A DNA stretch of 64,000 bases. It comes from Allomuricauda sp. CAU 1633 (GTDB lineage: Bacteria; Bacteroidota; Bacteroidia; Flavobacteriales; Flavobacteriaceae). This document shows positions 18,447 through 28,505 of this stretch, piece by piece. Location of the stretch: the NCBI RefSeq assembly GCF_017313225.1, contig NZ_JAFLNE010000004.1, positions 62,001 to 126,000 of the forward strand, given 5' to 3'. Each line of letters opens with the position of its first letter. The first letter of the stretch is position 1. The notes under the pieces are model-generated. The model saw only the letters and a list, made by a program, of their open reading frames with translations, searched no databases and was not told the origin of the DNA. A program made the position numbers and the translations under genes.

Positions 18447-19316
18447 TTATTGACCTCCGCCGATGGCAGGATCTTTCATACCTTCTTCAATCATATTGTA
18501 GAATTGGTCAATTTTTGGAAGTACCACGATACGGGTTCTTCTGTTTTTGGCTCTGTCTGCAGAAGTATCATTGCTAACCAATGGAATGTAGTAGCTACGT
18601 CCAGCAGCAGTCATTCTGGCAGGATCTACACCAAAATCGTTTTGAAGTATTCGAACAACGGATGTTGCTCTTTTGGCACTCAAATCCCAGTTATCCAATA
18701 GCACACCACTTCTGTAAGGTACGTTATCGGTATGACCTTCAACCATAAATTCAAAATCAGGTTTGTTGTTCACTACTTTGGCCACTTTGCCCAATACTTC
18801 TTTAGCAGCATTGGTTACGTTGTAGCTTCCGCTTCTGAACAACAATTTGTCAGAGATGGATACGAAAACCACACCTTTTTCAACGCTGATTTCGATGTCT
18901 TCATCATCCAAGTTGCCCAATACACCTTTTAAGCTCTGTACCAAAGAAAGGTTTACAGAGTCTCTTCGGGTAACGGCGTCTTGCAATTTTCTGATAGTAA
19001 GGTCTTTTTCTTTAAGACTTTCCAATGATTTTTCAAGATTCTCGGCACCTTTAGTGGTAAGCGTGGTCAAGTTACCCATATTGTTGATGAGTTCTTGGTT
19101 GTTCGCTTTCAAAAATGCGTTTTGATCTTCGAGGGTTTGCAGTCTTGAATCTGCTGTAGCTTTTTCTTCCAAGCAGTCGTTAAGCTTAACGGTTGCAGAA
19201 TTCAATAAATCTTGGGTTTCTTTCTGTTTGGCTTCAAGCTCAGCGTATTTTTTTTGGGATACGCATGATGATAATAAAACGGCCATGGCCAATGTTCCTA
19301 GAAAAACTTTTTTCAT
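18447..19316 (-). CDS. OmpA-family peptidoglycan-binding lipoprotein
   Basis: The 289-residue lipoprotein (lipobox LLSSC, Cys18) has a long coiled coil (about 25-130) and a C-terminal OmpA domain (about 160-275). The peptidoglycan-binding residues are present: EGHTDNVPY, NWDLSAKRATSVV and DRAKNRRTRIVVLPK. It should tether the outer membrane to the cell wall. A diverged paralogue lacking these residues is encoded at 7777-8550. The gene stands 95 bases downstream of the GT2 gene and ends at a shared terminator. Confidence 0.93.
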   Translation of the reverse strand: MKKVFLGTLAMAVLLSSCVSQKKYAELEAKQKETQDLLNSATVKLNDCLEEKATADSRLQTLEDQNAFLKANNQELINNMGNLTTLTTKGAENLEKSLESLKEKDLTIRKLQDAVTRRDSVNLSLVQSLKGVLGNLDDEDIEISVEKGVVFVSISDKLLFRSGSYNVTNAAKEVLGKVAKVVNNKPDFEFMVEGHTDNVPYRSGVLLDNWDLSAKRATSVVRILQNDFGVDPARMTAAGRSYYIPLVSNDTSADRAKNRRTRIVVLPKIDQFYNMIEEGMKDPAIGGGQ

Positions 19317-19411
19317 AGTTCAGGGTATAATTTAAGGATTGTTAGATATATCAAAAGTTAAAATTTCAACCAAAATTAGATAAAAAGCAAAATGTCCATA
19401 TTGTGGCATAG

Positions 19412-20413
19412 TTAATCTTTTACTAAAATGTTAAAATTCTTCACTTGATTTACGAAATGAGACCACACTATGGATGTCGTGGTATGGTACTTTAATATAA
19501 AATTAGCTTTTTCCCGCTTCTTATAAAGTTTCCTAAAGTTACCATAAAAACTGATATGCGCACGCAGAATGGCCCAACAATGTGCAAACTTCAATTGAAA
19601 AACAAAACGCAAAGCTGCAATGCCATCCAACAACAATCGAAAGAGGATAATGGGAAATGCTTTTCTTTTGGGTAGATTTTTAGTGATGGAATACAGGGAG
19701 TTTCTAAAATTGAGGAACGTCTTTTTGGGATTCATGTTGCTCAGCGTTGAACCTCCCAAGTGGTAGATATGGCTTTTCCCGACATAAAGCACTTTGTGTC
19801 CGGCATTTTTGGCTCTCCAACAGAGGTCCACTTCTTCTTGGTGGGCAAAATAATCCTCGTCAAACCCTCCGAGGGAATTAAAAATGTCACGTTTAATAAA
19901 CATACATGCGCCAGTCGCCCAGAAAATTTCGGTGGTGTCATCGTATTGACCTTCGTCCTTTTCCAAAGCCTGAAAGATTCGGCCCCTGCAAAACGGATAC
20001 CCCAACATATCAATAAAACCTCCTGCTGCTCCGGCATATTCAAAACAGTCCTTGTTCTTTAGGTCCAAGATTTTGGGCTGGATAATGGCTACATCAGGAG
20101 AGTTGCTAAACGCTTCTTGAATAGGTTCCAACCAATTTTCGGACACTTCAACATCGGAGTTCAACAAACAGAAAACATCGGCCTTAATATGTTTTAGCCC
20201 ATCATTATAGCCTTTGGCAAAGCCTCCATTTTCTAGATTTTGTACAATCCCGATTTCTGGATATTCCTTTTTCAAGAAAGCAATGGAGCCATCAGTACTG
20301 GCATTGTCCACTACATAAATATCGGCACCTTTAGAGTGGGCCATGACCGAGGGAAGGAACTGTTTCAGCAAGGATTCCCCATTCCAGTTGAGTATGACTA
20401 TGGCGATTTTCAA
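19412..20413 (-). CDS. Family 2 glycosyltransferase
   Basis: The protein opens MKIAIVILNWNGE, the usual first strand of GT2 rhamnosyl/glycosyltransferase-like enzymes, but its start codon is TTG (20411-20413); no in-frame ATG lies nearby. Further marks are VVDNASTDGS, NGGFAKGYNDGL, LLNSDVEV (the DXD-equivalent) and the acceptor-side segment GGFDEDYFAHQEEVDLCWRA. The last 80 residues are basic and may associate with the membrane. Sugar donor and acceptor are unknown; envelope polysaccharide synthesis is likely. It follows the HsdR_N-like gene by 12 bases. Confidence 0.9.
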   Translation of the reverse strand: MKIAIVILNWNGESLLKQFLPSVMAHSKGADIYVVDNASTDGSIAFLKKEYPEIGIVQNLENGGFAKGYNDGLKHIKADVFCLLNSDVEVSENWLEPIQEAFSNSPDVAIIQPKILDLKNKDCFEYAGAAGGFIDMLGYPFCRGRIFQALEKDEGQYDDTTEIFWATGACMFIKRDIFNSLGGFDEDYFAHQEEVDLCWRAKNAGHKVLYVGKSHIYHLGGSTLSNMNPKKTFLNFRNSLYSITKNLPKRKAFPIILFRLLLDGIAALRFVFQLKFAHCWAILRAHISFYGNFRKLYKKREKANFILKYHTTTSIVWSHFVNQVKNFNILVKD

Positions 20414-20425
20414 AACGAGGGCAAA

Positions 20426-20872
20426 TTAACGGCTAAAATCAGGAATATCCTTCAAAAACGTGTATTTTTCATTTGCATGGTCCATTTGGCAATAGTAATG
20501 TTCCATGCCATTGGTCACCATTAAATAGTTGGACTGCAACTCATAATTGTAGCGAGCTATTTGGTCAAATGTGGATTGGTCAATAGTCACTCCCGGGGCT
20601 TTGCACTCCACTAAAAGAAAAATGGAGCCATCAGGATTAAAGACCACAACATCATATCTCTTTTTCATTTTATTCACCAGCAATTGCTTTTCCACATTGA
20701 TAAGGCTCTTGGGATAATTTCTTGTGAAGACCAGAAAATGAACCACATGCTGGCGCACCCATTCTTCCGGCTGAAGTAAAACAAACTTTTTGCGGATACC
20801 GTCAAAAATGTAGTGCCTATTTTGGCTATTTTTGATTCGGAACGAATACTTGGGAAAGTTCAAGGCTTGCAT
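20426..20872 (-). CDS. Standalone HsdR_N-type nuclease-fold protein
   Basis: The open frame extends to 20956, but ATG 20872 (MQALNFPKYSFRI) gives the expected 148-residue family protein and avoids overlapping holA. It matches the type I restriction enzyme R-subunit N-terminal domain, with a PD-(D/E)xK-like signature: YDVVVFNPDG followed by LLVECKAPG. No helicase, HsdS or HsdM is near, so it is not a complete restriction system. The pairing with holA is, from memory, conserved in Bacteroidota; a housekeeping DNA role is possible. The start lies 28 bases from the divergent holA. Confidence 0.82.
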   Translation of the reverse strand: MQALNFPKYSFRIKNSQNRHYIFDGIRKKFVLLQPEEWVRQHVVHFLVFTRNYPKSLINVEKQLLVNKMKKRYDVVVFNPDGSIFLLVECKAPGVTIDQSTFDQIARYNYELQSNYLMVTNGMEHYYCQMDHANEKYTFLKDIPDFSR

Positions 20873-20900
20873 TGAACAAAATTGATGAATTTTTTTCGGA

Positions 20901-21902
20901 ATGGACAAGGTAAAGGAAATAGTAGCAGAAATTGATTCGGGAAAACCGAAGCCCATCTACTTTTTAATGGGGGAAGAGCCGTATTATATAGATAAGATTT
21001 CGCAATATATTTCGGATAATGTACTCACTGAGGATGAGAAGGGATTTAACCAAATGGTGCTTTACGGTCGCGATACTTCTGTTGATGAAGTGATAGCCAA
21101 TGCCAAACGTTTTCCAATGATGGCCGAGCACCAGGTGGTCATTGTAAAAGAAGCACAAGATTTGTCCCGAACCATTGAAAATTTAACCGCTTATGTGGAG
21201 CATCCGCAACCGACCACGGTTTTGGTGATGTGTTACAAGTACAAGAAGCTGGATAAGCGCAAGAAGTTATACAAAGCTGTTCAAAAGCACGGGGAACTTT
21301 TTGAAAGTAAGAAGCTGTACGAAAACCAGGTGGCTGAGTGGATTAGAAGGACATTGAGCAGCAAAAGTTATAGGATTTCCCCTAAGGCCTGTGTGTTGCT
21401 TGTGGAGTTTTTGGGAACGGATTTGGGCAAAATCAACAATGAACTTACTAAATTGATGTTAGTGGTTCCTTCGTCTACAGAGATTACCCCAGAATTGATA
21501 GAGCAGCATATTGGGATTAGTAAGGATTTCAACAATTTTGAGCTCAAGAAAGCCATTGGGGAACGGAACGTGGGGAAGGCTTCCCGAATCATTGATTACT
21601 TTGCCCAAAACCCCAAGGATAATCCTTTTGTGGTGACAGTAACCTTGCTGAACACTTTCTTTACCCAATTATTGCAATACCATGGGTTGAGTGACCATTC
21701 CCCTGGAAATGTGGCCAAGGTGCTGGGGGTTAACCCTTATTTTGTGAAGGAATACACGGTTGCTGCCAGAAATTATCCCATGAAACGGGTTAGCGGAATC
21801 ATTTCAAGTTTACGGCAGTTGGATTTGAAAGGTAAAGGGGTGGGAGCCAATAATATGGCCCAATCTGAGTTGCTCAAGGAACTGCTTACAGAAATACTCT
21901 AA
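20901..21902 (+). CDS. holA: DNA polymerase III delta subunit
   Basis: The 333-residue protein matches the clamp-loader delta subunit, which opens the beta clamp in the replicative polymerase. Characteristic stretches are PKPIYFLMGEEPYYIDKI at the N-terminus, KRFPMMAEHQVVIVKEAQ, and the C-terminal LRQLDLKGKGVGANN. Full length for the family. No Shine-Dalgarno is evident. DoxX converges two bases after its stop. Confidence 0.93.
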   Translation: MDKVKEIVAEIDSGKPKPIYFLMGEEPYYIDKISQYISDNVLTEDEKGFNQMVLYGRDTSVDEVIANAKRFPMMAEHQVVIVKEAQDLSRTIENLTAYVEHPQPTTVLVMCYKYKKLDKRKKLYKAVQKHGELFESKKLYENQVAEWIRRTLSSKSYRISPKACVLLVEFLGTDLGKINNELTKLMLVVPSSTEITPELIEQHIGISKDFNNFELKKAIGERNVGKASRIIDYFAQNPKDNPFVVTVTLLNTFFTQLLQYHGLSDHSPGNVAKVLGVNPYFVKEYTVAARNYPMKRVSGIISSLRQLDLKGKGVGANNMAQSELLKELLTEIL

Positions 21903-21904
21903 GA

Positions 21905-22282
21905 TTACCTTTTGTCCACGCTGTATTTGCCGGGTCCCAACAAGAAAACGACCAAGAACACCACGAAAAAAAGTAAAGCTTTTTCTTTTGTACCAAAGGG
22001 GTCTGCGCCATGAATTACAAAAGCAGCGATAAACATGGTAAAAGCGGTTGGAATTGCGGCCCATCTCGTTTTAAATCCGATAATCATTAAAATTGGGCAT
22101 AGAAATTCAGCAATGACAGTTAAAAAAAGGGTAGGGGCCTGACCAATGCCAAAAGGGTTGGCAAACTCGGTATTTCCATTGATAAGTTTAAGAAGTTTGG
22201 GGTATCCATGGGTGATCATAAATACGGAAGGCACTATCCGAAGTATGGCCAATCCCAAGTGGACTAGAGCATTATTTTTCAT
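21905..22282 (-). CDS. DoxX-family membrane protein
   Basis: The 125-residue protein has four predicted transmembrane helices. Family marks include LRIVPSVFMITHGYPKL in the first helix and IAEFLCPILMIIGFKTRWAA. DoxX-like proteins are small inner-membrane proteins linked in some species to quinone or thiosulfate metabolism; the role here is undefined. The gene is monocistronic as far as can be seen. Confidence 0.85.
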   Translation of the reverse strand: MKNNALVHLGLAILRIVPSVFMITHGYPKLLKLINGNTEFANPFGIGQAPTLFLTVIAEFLCPILMIIGFKTRWAAIPTAFTMFIAAFVIHGADPFGTKEKALLFFVVFLVVFLLGPGKYSVDKR

Positions 22283-22386
22283 GTAGGGGAATTTTTAATT
22301 CACGTGAAAGTATGAATTATGTCGTAACCAACGTAAAAATAATTGACCAAATATGGTTATGAATTGATATTTTCGTTGAAAATCAA

Positions 22387-24807
22387 TTAACGGAGTGCTG
22401 GATAGGAGTTGGGGTCCGCCTCGTGCATGATTTCATATACTTTTTCAAAAATATCTTCGGCGTTGGGTTTGGAAAAATAATCGCCATCTGAGGCATAAGC
22501 TGGTCTGTGCGCTTTTGCAGTAAGGGTTTGTGGAGCACTGTCCAGAAAGCGATATCCCTTTTGGATTTCAAGGATTTCCTGTAACAAATAAGCTGAACAA
22601 CCTCCAGGAACATCCTCGTCCACAATCAAGAGTCGGTTGGTTTTTTTCAAGCTTTTTACCACATCATGGCTTAAATCAAAAGGTAAGAGGGATTGCGCAT
22701 CAATCACCTCGGCATCAATGCCTACTTCCAAAAGGTCTTGTGCCACCTTTTCCACAATTCGCAGTGTAGAGCCGTAGGAGAGTAGGGTAATGTCCGTACC
22801 TGCTTTCAAGGTTTCCACTTGACCAATGGGCGTACAGAACTCCCCAAGATTGGCGGGTTTTTGCTCTTTAAGTCGATACCCGTTCAGACTCTCTATGATT
22901 ATGGCAGGTTCGTCACTTTTCATCAGTGTATTGTAAAAACCAGCCGCTTGGGTCATATTTCTGGGGACTAAGATATACATACCCCGCAGCAAACTTATCA
23001 ATCCAGCCATGGGCGACCCGGAATGCCAAATCCCTTCCAGTCGGTGCCCTCGTGTACGAACAATCAACGGTGCTTTTTGTTTCCCAACAGTTCGGTACAT
23101 GAGTGATGCAAGATCATCGCTGAGCGTTTGAATGGTGTAGAGGATGTAATCCAAATATTGAATCTCAGCGATGGGACGCAAACCTCTTAATGCAAGTCCA
23201 ATACCTTGTCCAATAATGGTACTTTCCCTAATCCCCGTATCGGCTACCCGCAACTCGCCGTATTTTTTTTGAAGCCCTTCCAGCCCTTGATTTACATCTC
23301 CGATGTTACCGGTATCCTCTCCAAATACCAAAGCTTCTGGATATTTTGAGAAAAGGGCATCGAAATTATCGCGGAGAATGATTCGGCCATCCACTTCTTC
23401 CGCATTTTCGGGATAGTTTGGCAAAACCGAAGTGATTTTTGTGGCTTTATTGGGCAATTCACTGTACAAATGGGAGCTGTACTTGGGTTGGGTGCTGTCC
23501 AAAAAAATATTGATCCATTGCAGAAGTTGTTCCTTTTCTGGGTTTGATTCTCCCAAAAGATACCGAAGTGCGCTTCGGGATTTGGAAGCTAAATCCTTTT
23601 TTAAGGGCTCTTCAATGGCGATTAGGTCGTTTTTGATTTTTGTGATGAAGGAACGATTGGGACTCTTGCCCGCTACTTGGTCCAACAATTGCACAAGCTG
23701 TTTTTTAGCTTGAAGATGTGGCTTCAGAAACTCTGTCCATGCCTCTTTTTTGGCGGAACGCACCTTATGTTTGATTTCACGTTCCAATTTCTTGAGTTCC
23801 TCTTCGGTACTGATACCGTTTTCCAAGATCCATTCCCTGAATCGTTTGTTACAGTCGTTTTCCCGTTCCCATTCCAAACGTTCCGGTGATTTGTACCGCT
23901 CATGGGAGCCTGAAGTGGAGTGCCCTTGGGGTTGGGTCAATTCTGTAACGTGAATCATCACGGGAACATGGTTCTCCCTTGCAATATCTGAGGCATTTTC
24001 AAACGCGTGGATAAGTCCGGTGTAATCCCATCCTTTAATTTTCAATATTTCAAAGCCTTCTTGGTCTTCATCGCGCTGAAAACCTTTTAGGGCATCAGAA
24101 ATATTCCCTTTTGTAGTATGATATTCAGATGGAACAGAAATACCATATTCATCATCCCAAATGCAAATGACCATGGGAATTTGCATAACACCTGCGGCAT
24201 TGAGGGCTTCGAAAAAGTGACCTTCACTGGTACTTGCGTTCCCAATGGTGCCCCAAGCCACCTCATTTCCATTGTTGGAGAAGTTGGTTTGGTCAATACC
24301 TTCTACGTTTCTATATATTTTTGAAGCTTGGGCCAGTCCTACCAGTCTTGGCATCTGACCGGCTGTACAGGAAATATCGGCACTGCTGTTCTTTTGTTTG
24401 GTAAGGTCTTTCCAAGAACCATCCTCGTTTAGGCTATGGGTCACAAAATGCCCACCCATCTGCCTTCCGGCACTCATGGGCTCTTTTTCCAAATCGGTGG
24501 TGGCATATAGTCCGTGAAAGAATTCCTTGGGATTTAGATAGCCCAGCGCCATCATAAAGGTTTGGTCCCTATAGTAGCCGCTTCTAAAATCTCCATCTTG
24601 AAAAGCTCTTGCCATGGCCAATTGGGGAAGTTCCTTTCCATCTCCAAAAATCCCAAACTTGGCCTTTCCAGAAAGTACCTCGCGCCTGCCCATCAAACTA
24701 CATTCCCTGCTTGTGACTGCGGTCTCATAATCTTGAAGAATCTGCGATTGAAAGTCTGCAAAGGAAATGTCGTTGCTCGTACTTGGGTCAGGTTTCATGT
24801 AGGTCAT
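22387..24807 (-). CDS. Fused E1 alpha/beta 2-oxoacid dehydrogenase (branched-chain type)
   Basis: One 806-residue chain carries both E1 subunits of a thiamine-diphosphate dehydrogenase. Residues about 20-400 are the alpha part (QMGGHFVTHS, GNASTSEGHFFEALN, WDDEYGISVPSEY). After a linker, residues about 470-800 are the beta part (VFGEDTGNIGDVNQG, TGIRESTIIGQGIGLAL, DEDVPGGCSAY). The fusion is common in Bacteroidota and is annotated as 2-oxoisovalerate dehydrogenase E1, feeding branched-chain acyl-CoA for iso fatty acids. No E2 or E3 is nearby. ATGs at 24807 and 24798 are both possible starts. Confidence 0.9.
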   Translation of the reverse strand: MTYMKPDPSTSNDISFADFQSQILQDYETAVTSRECSLMGRREVLSGKAKFGIFGDGKELPQLAMARAFQDGDFRSGYYRDQTFMMALGYLNPKEFFHGLYATTDLEKEPMSAGRQMGGHFVTHSLNEDGSWKDLTKQKNSSADISCTAGQMPRLVGLAQASKIYRNVEGIDQTNFSNNGNEVAWGTIGNASTSEGHFFEALNAAGVMQIPMVICIWDDEYGISVPSEYHTTKGNISDALKGFQRDEDQEGFEILKIKGWDYTGLIHAFENASDIARENHVPVMIHVTELTQPQGHSTSGSHERYKSPERLEWERENDCNKRFREWILENGISTEEELKKLEREIKHKVRSAKKEAWTEFLKPHLQAKKQLVQLLDQVAGKSPNRSFITKIKNDLIAIEEPLKKDLASKSRSALRYLLGESNPEKEQLLQWINIFLDSTQPKYSSHLYSELPNKATKITSVLPNYPENAEEVDGRIILRDNFDALFSKYPEALVFGEDTGNIGDVNQGLEGLQKKYGELRVADTGIRESTIIGQGIGLALRGLRPIAEIQYLDYILYTIQTLSDDLASLMYRTVGKQKAPLIVRTRGHRLEGIWHSGSPMAGLISLLRGMYILVPRNMTQAAGFYNTLMKSDEPAIIIESLNGYRLKEQKPANLGEFCTPIGQVETLKAGTDITLLSYGSTLRIVEKVAQDLLEVGIDAEVIDAQSLLPFDLSHDVVKSLKKTNRLLIVDEDVPGGCSAYLLQEILEIQKGYRFLDSAPQTLTAKAHRPAYASDGDYFSKPNAEDIFEKVYEIMHEADPNSYPALR

Positions 24808-24959
24808 TCTGGATTTCTGCGAAATTACTAAAATACATTCAGATTCGCAATACGAAACCTTGTTAATAAATTAACAATATGATAAAAAAATGAACTATTT
24901 AGAATAAATATGTAAAATAAAGGGTCTTAAAATGCTATTTTGTTGAGAATATAATAACA

Positions 24960-27788
24960 CTAAAACCATTTTCGGGTAAACAAGCCCACCAATGTCCTGG
25001 GGCTGAGGGTAACAATAAAACGAATACGTTGTCCGTAATTATCTTGGGCAATCTCCCACCCATTATTGGAATAAACCGGGAAGTAAAGCTCAAAATAGTC
25101 GGTGACCAAATTCAAACGAATCCCAGAATCGTACACAAAACGTGCATCCGTTCCTTTACTTTTTATAAAGCCAAGATCGCCATAGGCTTCAACCCACCTC
25201 CAAATATTGGTACTGGCATTGGCGGTTGCAATCCAATCATTGGCAAATGGATTCTCCAATTTGGATTTGAAGCCTCCTTCAGAAATGATAATTTGTTGGC
25301 TGTAAATCCCAGAACTTTCGGACCTCCCCAAATAGGCCAGGTCAAACATATAATCGGTAGGTCTATCCAATGCAAAACTAAAAAAATCAGATTCGGTCTT
25401 GTTCCGAAGGAACTTCCCGGCAAAAAACCTGAAATTCAACTGGCGGTTACTTTGAAATAGTTTTCTGTATTCCATTTCAAAGACAAGTTTGGTAAAATCA
25501 CTGGAATGCTGTGCATCCAAAAACCAAGATTTATAGTTTAGAATGTTGTTGTCCACATCGGTGAAACGTACATTCAGCACATTGTAGTCAGGGTCGGTGT
25601 CTATCTCATCCGCAATGTTTTCGTCGATACTCCTAAACACATTTCTATAGCGAAAAAGCAATGTCTGTCTTCGGTTGGACAAGAGATCATTGGGTCTCCA
25701 ACCAAAGCTCACGGCCGGGGTAAGGGTTGAAAAACGCGAATTCACCTGAAAATGCGACGTAGACCCTGAAATGGAATAATTGGATGCATAAAGCCCAGTT
25801 TTGTTATGGTATTTTCGGTACCTGAAGCTGGCCCTTCCTACCATGGTGCGTTCCAAAAAGGAATAGGTAGGCGAAATATCATATTGGAACGGCCTTTCCA
25901 AAAAGGTCTTGTTATAGATTCGTATGCCTGGAGTAACCCCATCGTAAATGTTGAAATTGACAATGGGCACGTAGAAAACCTGATTGTAATAAGGGTCTTC
26001 CGTATCCTTAAAAAATTGAAACTTCAGTTTTTTATTGCTCGAAAAAAAACCATTAAGGGTCTTCCAGTTGTTTCGTTGGTTGAACTCAGGGATTTTTTGA
26101 TCATAGTTGAGCACCATGCGATCTTCACCATTTAGAGGAATGGTCACTGTTCTGGAGGTATCAATATCTGAAAACCAATAGTGTGAGACTACTGAATCTT
26201 TCTGAAGGCCAAAGAGCGAAATGGGAACATTGGTGCCTCGCTTGTTTTTAATGGTCAAAGAGATGGAGTCTTCGGTCTTTTCGATTTTTTTGATTTTGAA
26301 ATCAATTTTTTTATCTGTGGCAACGTATTCTTCAAAAAACCAGTCCACATCTTTATTTGCAAACTGTTCAATGGTTTTTCTGAAATCCGAAGCAGACACT
26401 TTTGGTTCCAATTTAAAATTCTTATAAAATGTCGTAACGCTGCTATCTATCTTTTTCTCCCCAAGATATTCTGACAAGTATGACATGCCAAGTCCAGCTT
26501 TATAGCCATTCGCGATTTTCTCATTGAACTTTATAAGGGAATCGTTGCGGGTGGTCAGTGCCTGATCAATATTTTTACGGGCAGATAACATGCTGAACAT
26601 GGCATATTGCTCATTAAAATCCATTTGGGCCAAATGGAATCCTTTAATGCCCCAAATTTTGGAAAGCTTCCCGGCCAATTTCTGATCAGGATAATAATCT
26701 TCCACATATTTGATCATCAGATAGTATCCAATGGCATCATTTACCCAGCGCTCGGTTCTTGGATTCAGGAACAGGGTTTCCTGCAAATAACTGTGAATGG
26801 CAGTTTTTAAGAATTTCATCTCAAACTGGAACTGCTCCTCGTAAGGACGAATAAATGAAGGCAGTTGGTTAACGCCATACAGGGGAGATCTACTGTAGTC
26901 AAATTCACTTACCAATAAGTTGCCATGTGGGTATTCACCCAAATTTTCTTGTAAAAAGTGGACAATTTTGCTGATGGAAATGCCTTGATATATTTCATCA
27001 TATTTATTGGAATCCAAATCGGTGGTGACCGTTACATTTCCAATGCGATGTTTGGTGAACCAATCGATGGGAGTTAGGATGATCTCGCAACTTTTCCTGT
27101 CAGTGCCACTAAGCTGAACGTGTTGCCCCCCTGGAAACTTTGTAATGTTGGACTCCCTAAAATTGGTTGAGAGGTGTAATTGTTCTGGAAAATTAAGATT
27201 TATGGAGGTTTCTGTAACCCCAGTGTATAGGTCATCCAGATTTATATTGTCATATAGTCTCCATTCTCCATCATATACCGCAGGAGTTAGGTACCAGTCT
27301 TTTAAGTTGTAGCCAAAACCTGGCGCAAAACCATAGGAAGTAAATTTGGGGTCTGGGAGTTGTAGTGTATAGGTAAAGAATAGTTGAATGGAGTCGTTCG
27401 GCTGTAGCACCTCATTCAAGGTCACGGCAATAATATCCCTGTTGTCCAAACGTTTCCAATCTAACCCAGCATAATCATGGGCTACTATGGTTTTAATGTT
27501 GGTAAAACCCCTTTCCCGGTCTTTGGCCAGATGGAGACTGCGGTTGAATTCTTCTGCAAAGCGTTTAGCTAAAGCTGTATTCTTATTGGAATAGGCATGG
27601 TTCCAATCATTAAAATACAATACCGAAAGCCCTTCGTTGGATTGATTGACATAGGTGAATTTCTGGGTAATCTTAACATCACTTCCATCCAATTCTACCG
27701 TAAGCTCATTCTTATGCTGACCCCATAGTGAGGTACAAAGCATATAAAAGAGCAGTGATATTTTAAGCGGGGTAGAGTGGATATTCAA
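24960..27788 (-). CDS. Inactive M1-peptidase-like domain fused to an outer-membrane beta-barrel
   Basis: The 942-residue protein begins at TTG 27786-27788; this gives a usable signal peptide (cleaved near LWG-Q24), while the first ATG (codon 16) would not. Residues about 25-500 follow the M1 aminopeptidase layout, but the zinc site reads HSYLQ (332-336) instead of HExxH and WVNDA instead of WLNEG. From about 590 to the end, alternating beta strands run to a terminal Phe (RKWF), the signature of BAM-inserted barrels. I infer a surface or periplasmic binding domain tethered to a barrel. It is 11 bases from the LOG gene upstream. Confidence 0.78.
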   Translation of the reverse strand: MNIHSTPLKISLLFYMLCTSLWGQHKNELTVELDGSDVKITQKFTYVNQSNEGLSVLYFNDWNHAYSNKNTALAKRFAEEFNRSLHLAKDRERGFTNIKTIVAHDYAGLDWKRLDNRDIIAVTLNEVLQPNDSIQLFFTYTLQLPDPKFTSYGFAPGFGYNLKDWYLTPAVYDGEWRLYDNINLDDLYTGVTETSINLNFPEQLHLSTNFRESNITKFPGGQHVQLSGTDRKSCEIILTPIDWFTKHRIGNVTVTTDLDSNKYDEIYQGISISKIVHFLQENLGEYPHGNLLVSEFDYSRSPLYGVNQLPSFIRPYEEQFQFEMKFLKTAIHSYLQETLFLNPRTERWVNDAIGYYLMIKYVEDYYPDQKLAGKLSKIWGIKGFHLAQMDFNEQYAMFSMLSARKNIDQALTTRNDSLIKFNEKIANGYKAGLGMSYLSEYLGEKKIDSSVTTFYKNFKLEPKVSASDFRKTIEQFANKDVDWFFEEYVATDKKIDFKIKKIEKTEDSISLTIKNKRGTNVPISLFGLQKDSVVSHYWFSDIDTSRTVTIPLNGEDRMVLNYDQKIPEFNQRNNWKTLNGFFSSNKKLKFQFFKDTEDPYYNQVFYVPIVNFNIYDGVTPGIRIYNKTFLERPFQYDISPTYSFLERTMVGRASFRYRKYHNKTGLYASNYSISGSTSHFQVNSRFSTLTPAVSFGWRPNDLLSNRRQTLLFRYRNVFRSIDENIADEIDTDPDYNVLNVRFTDVDNNILNYKSWFLDAQHSSDFTKLVFEMEYRKLFQSNRQLNFRFFAGKFLRNKTESDFFSFALDRPTDYMFDLAYLGRSESSGIYSQQIIISEGGFKSKLENPFANDWIATANASTNIWRWVEAYGDLGFIKSKGTDARFVYDSGIRLNLVTDYFELYFPVYSNNGWEIAQDNYGQRIRFIVTLSPRTLVGLFTRKWF

Positions 27789-27799
27789 AGGGGGTTGAT

Positions 27800-28492
27800 T
27801 TAGAAATTGGGACTAAGATCACGTTCTTTGTAGAAAGAATCCAAGATTTCCACGACCTCATCTTCTGTGTCCACCAATTTGATCAGATCTAAGTCTCTGG
27901 GGCTTATATTGCCGGCTTCCAGAAGTGTATTCTTGATCCAATCGATGAGTCCTTTCCAAAACTTGGAGCCCACCAAAATGATGGGGAACGTATGTATTTT
28001 ATGGGTTTGAATAAGGGTAAGGGCTTCAAAAAATTCGTCCAGGGTACCGAATCCACCAGGCATGACCACAAATCCTTGGGAATATTTTACAAACATGACT
28101 TTTCGAACAAAGAAATAATCAAAATCCAAACTTTTGTCTTCATCGATGTATGGATTGTCATGCTGCTCAAAAGGTAGTTCAATGTTTAATCCCACAGAAG
28201 TTCCTCCAGCCAAATGGGCACCTTTATTTCCAGCTTCCATAATTCCGGGGCCACCTCCTGTGATGATCCCATAACCTGCTTCGGCCACTTTTTGTGCCAC
28301 TTTTACGGATAGGTCGTAGTAATGCTCCCCTTCCTTTACCCGAGCGGAACCAAATATGGAAACGCAGGGGCCAATGGCACTCATTTTTTCAAATCCGTAG
28401 ACAAATTCGCCCATAATCTTGAATATGGCCCATGAATCATTTGTCTTTATCTCATTCCACCCTTTGGTGTGCTGTTCTTTTCGCATTTGCAT
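27800..28492 (-). CDS. LOG-family Rossmann protein (TIGR00730; cytokinin-riboside phosphoribohydrolase-like)
   Basis: The 230-residue protein shows the family motif PGGFGTLDEFFEALT and the upstream GIITGGGPGIMEAGNKGA. LOG proteins cleave ribose-5-phosphate from nucleoside monophosphates; the bacterial role may be nucleotide housekeeping. It lies 13 bases after uvrA and 11 bases before the pseudo-M1 gene, so the three are probably one operon. ATG 28492 is used; ATG 28486 is also possible. Confidence 0.9.
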   Translation of the reverse strand: MQMRKEQHTKGWNEIKTNDSWAIFKIMGEFVYGFEKMSAIGPCVSIFGSARVKEGEHYYDLSVKVAQKVAEAGYGIITGGGPGIMEAGNKGAHLAGGTSVGLNIELPFEQHDNPYIDEDKSLDFDYFFVRKVMFVKYSQGFVVMPGGFGTLDEFFEALTLIQTHKIHTFPIILVGSKFWKGLIDWIKNTLLEAGNISPRDLDLIKLVDTEDEVVEILDSFYKERDLSPNF

Positions 28493-28505
28493 AATTATAC
28501 TTTAT

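Noticed and set aside
20426..20872. A type I restriction-modification system
   Set aside because: Only an HsdR_N-like nuclease fold is present; no methylase, specificity subunit or helicase is nearby.
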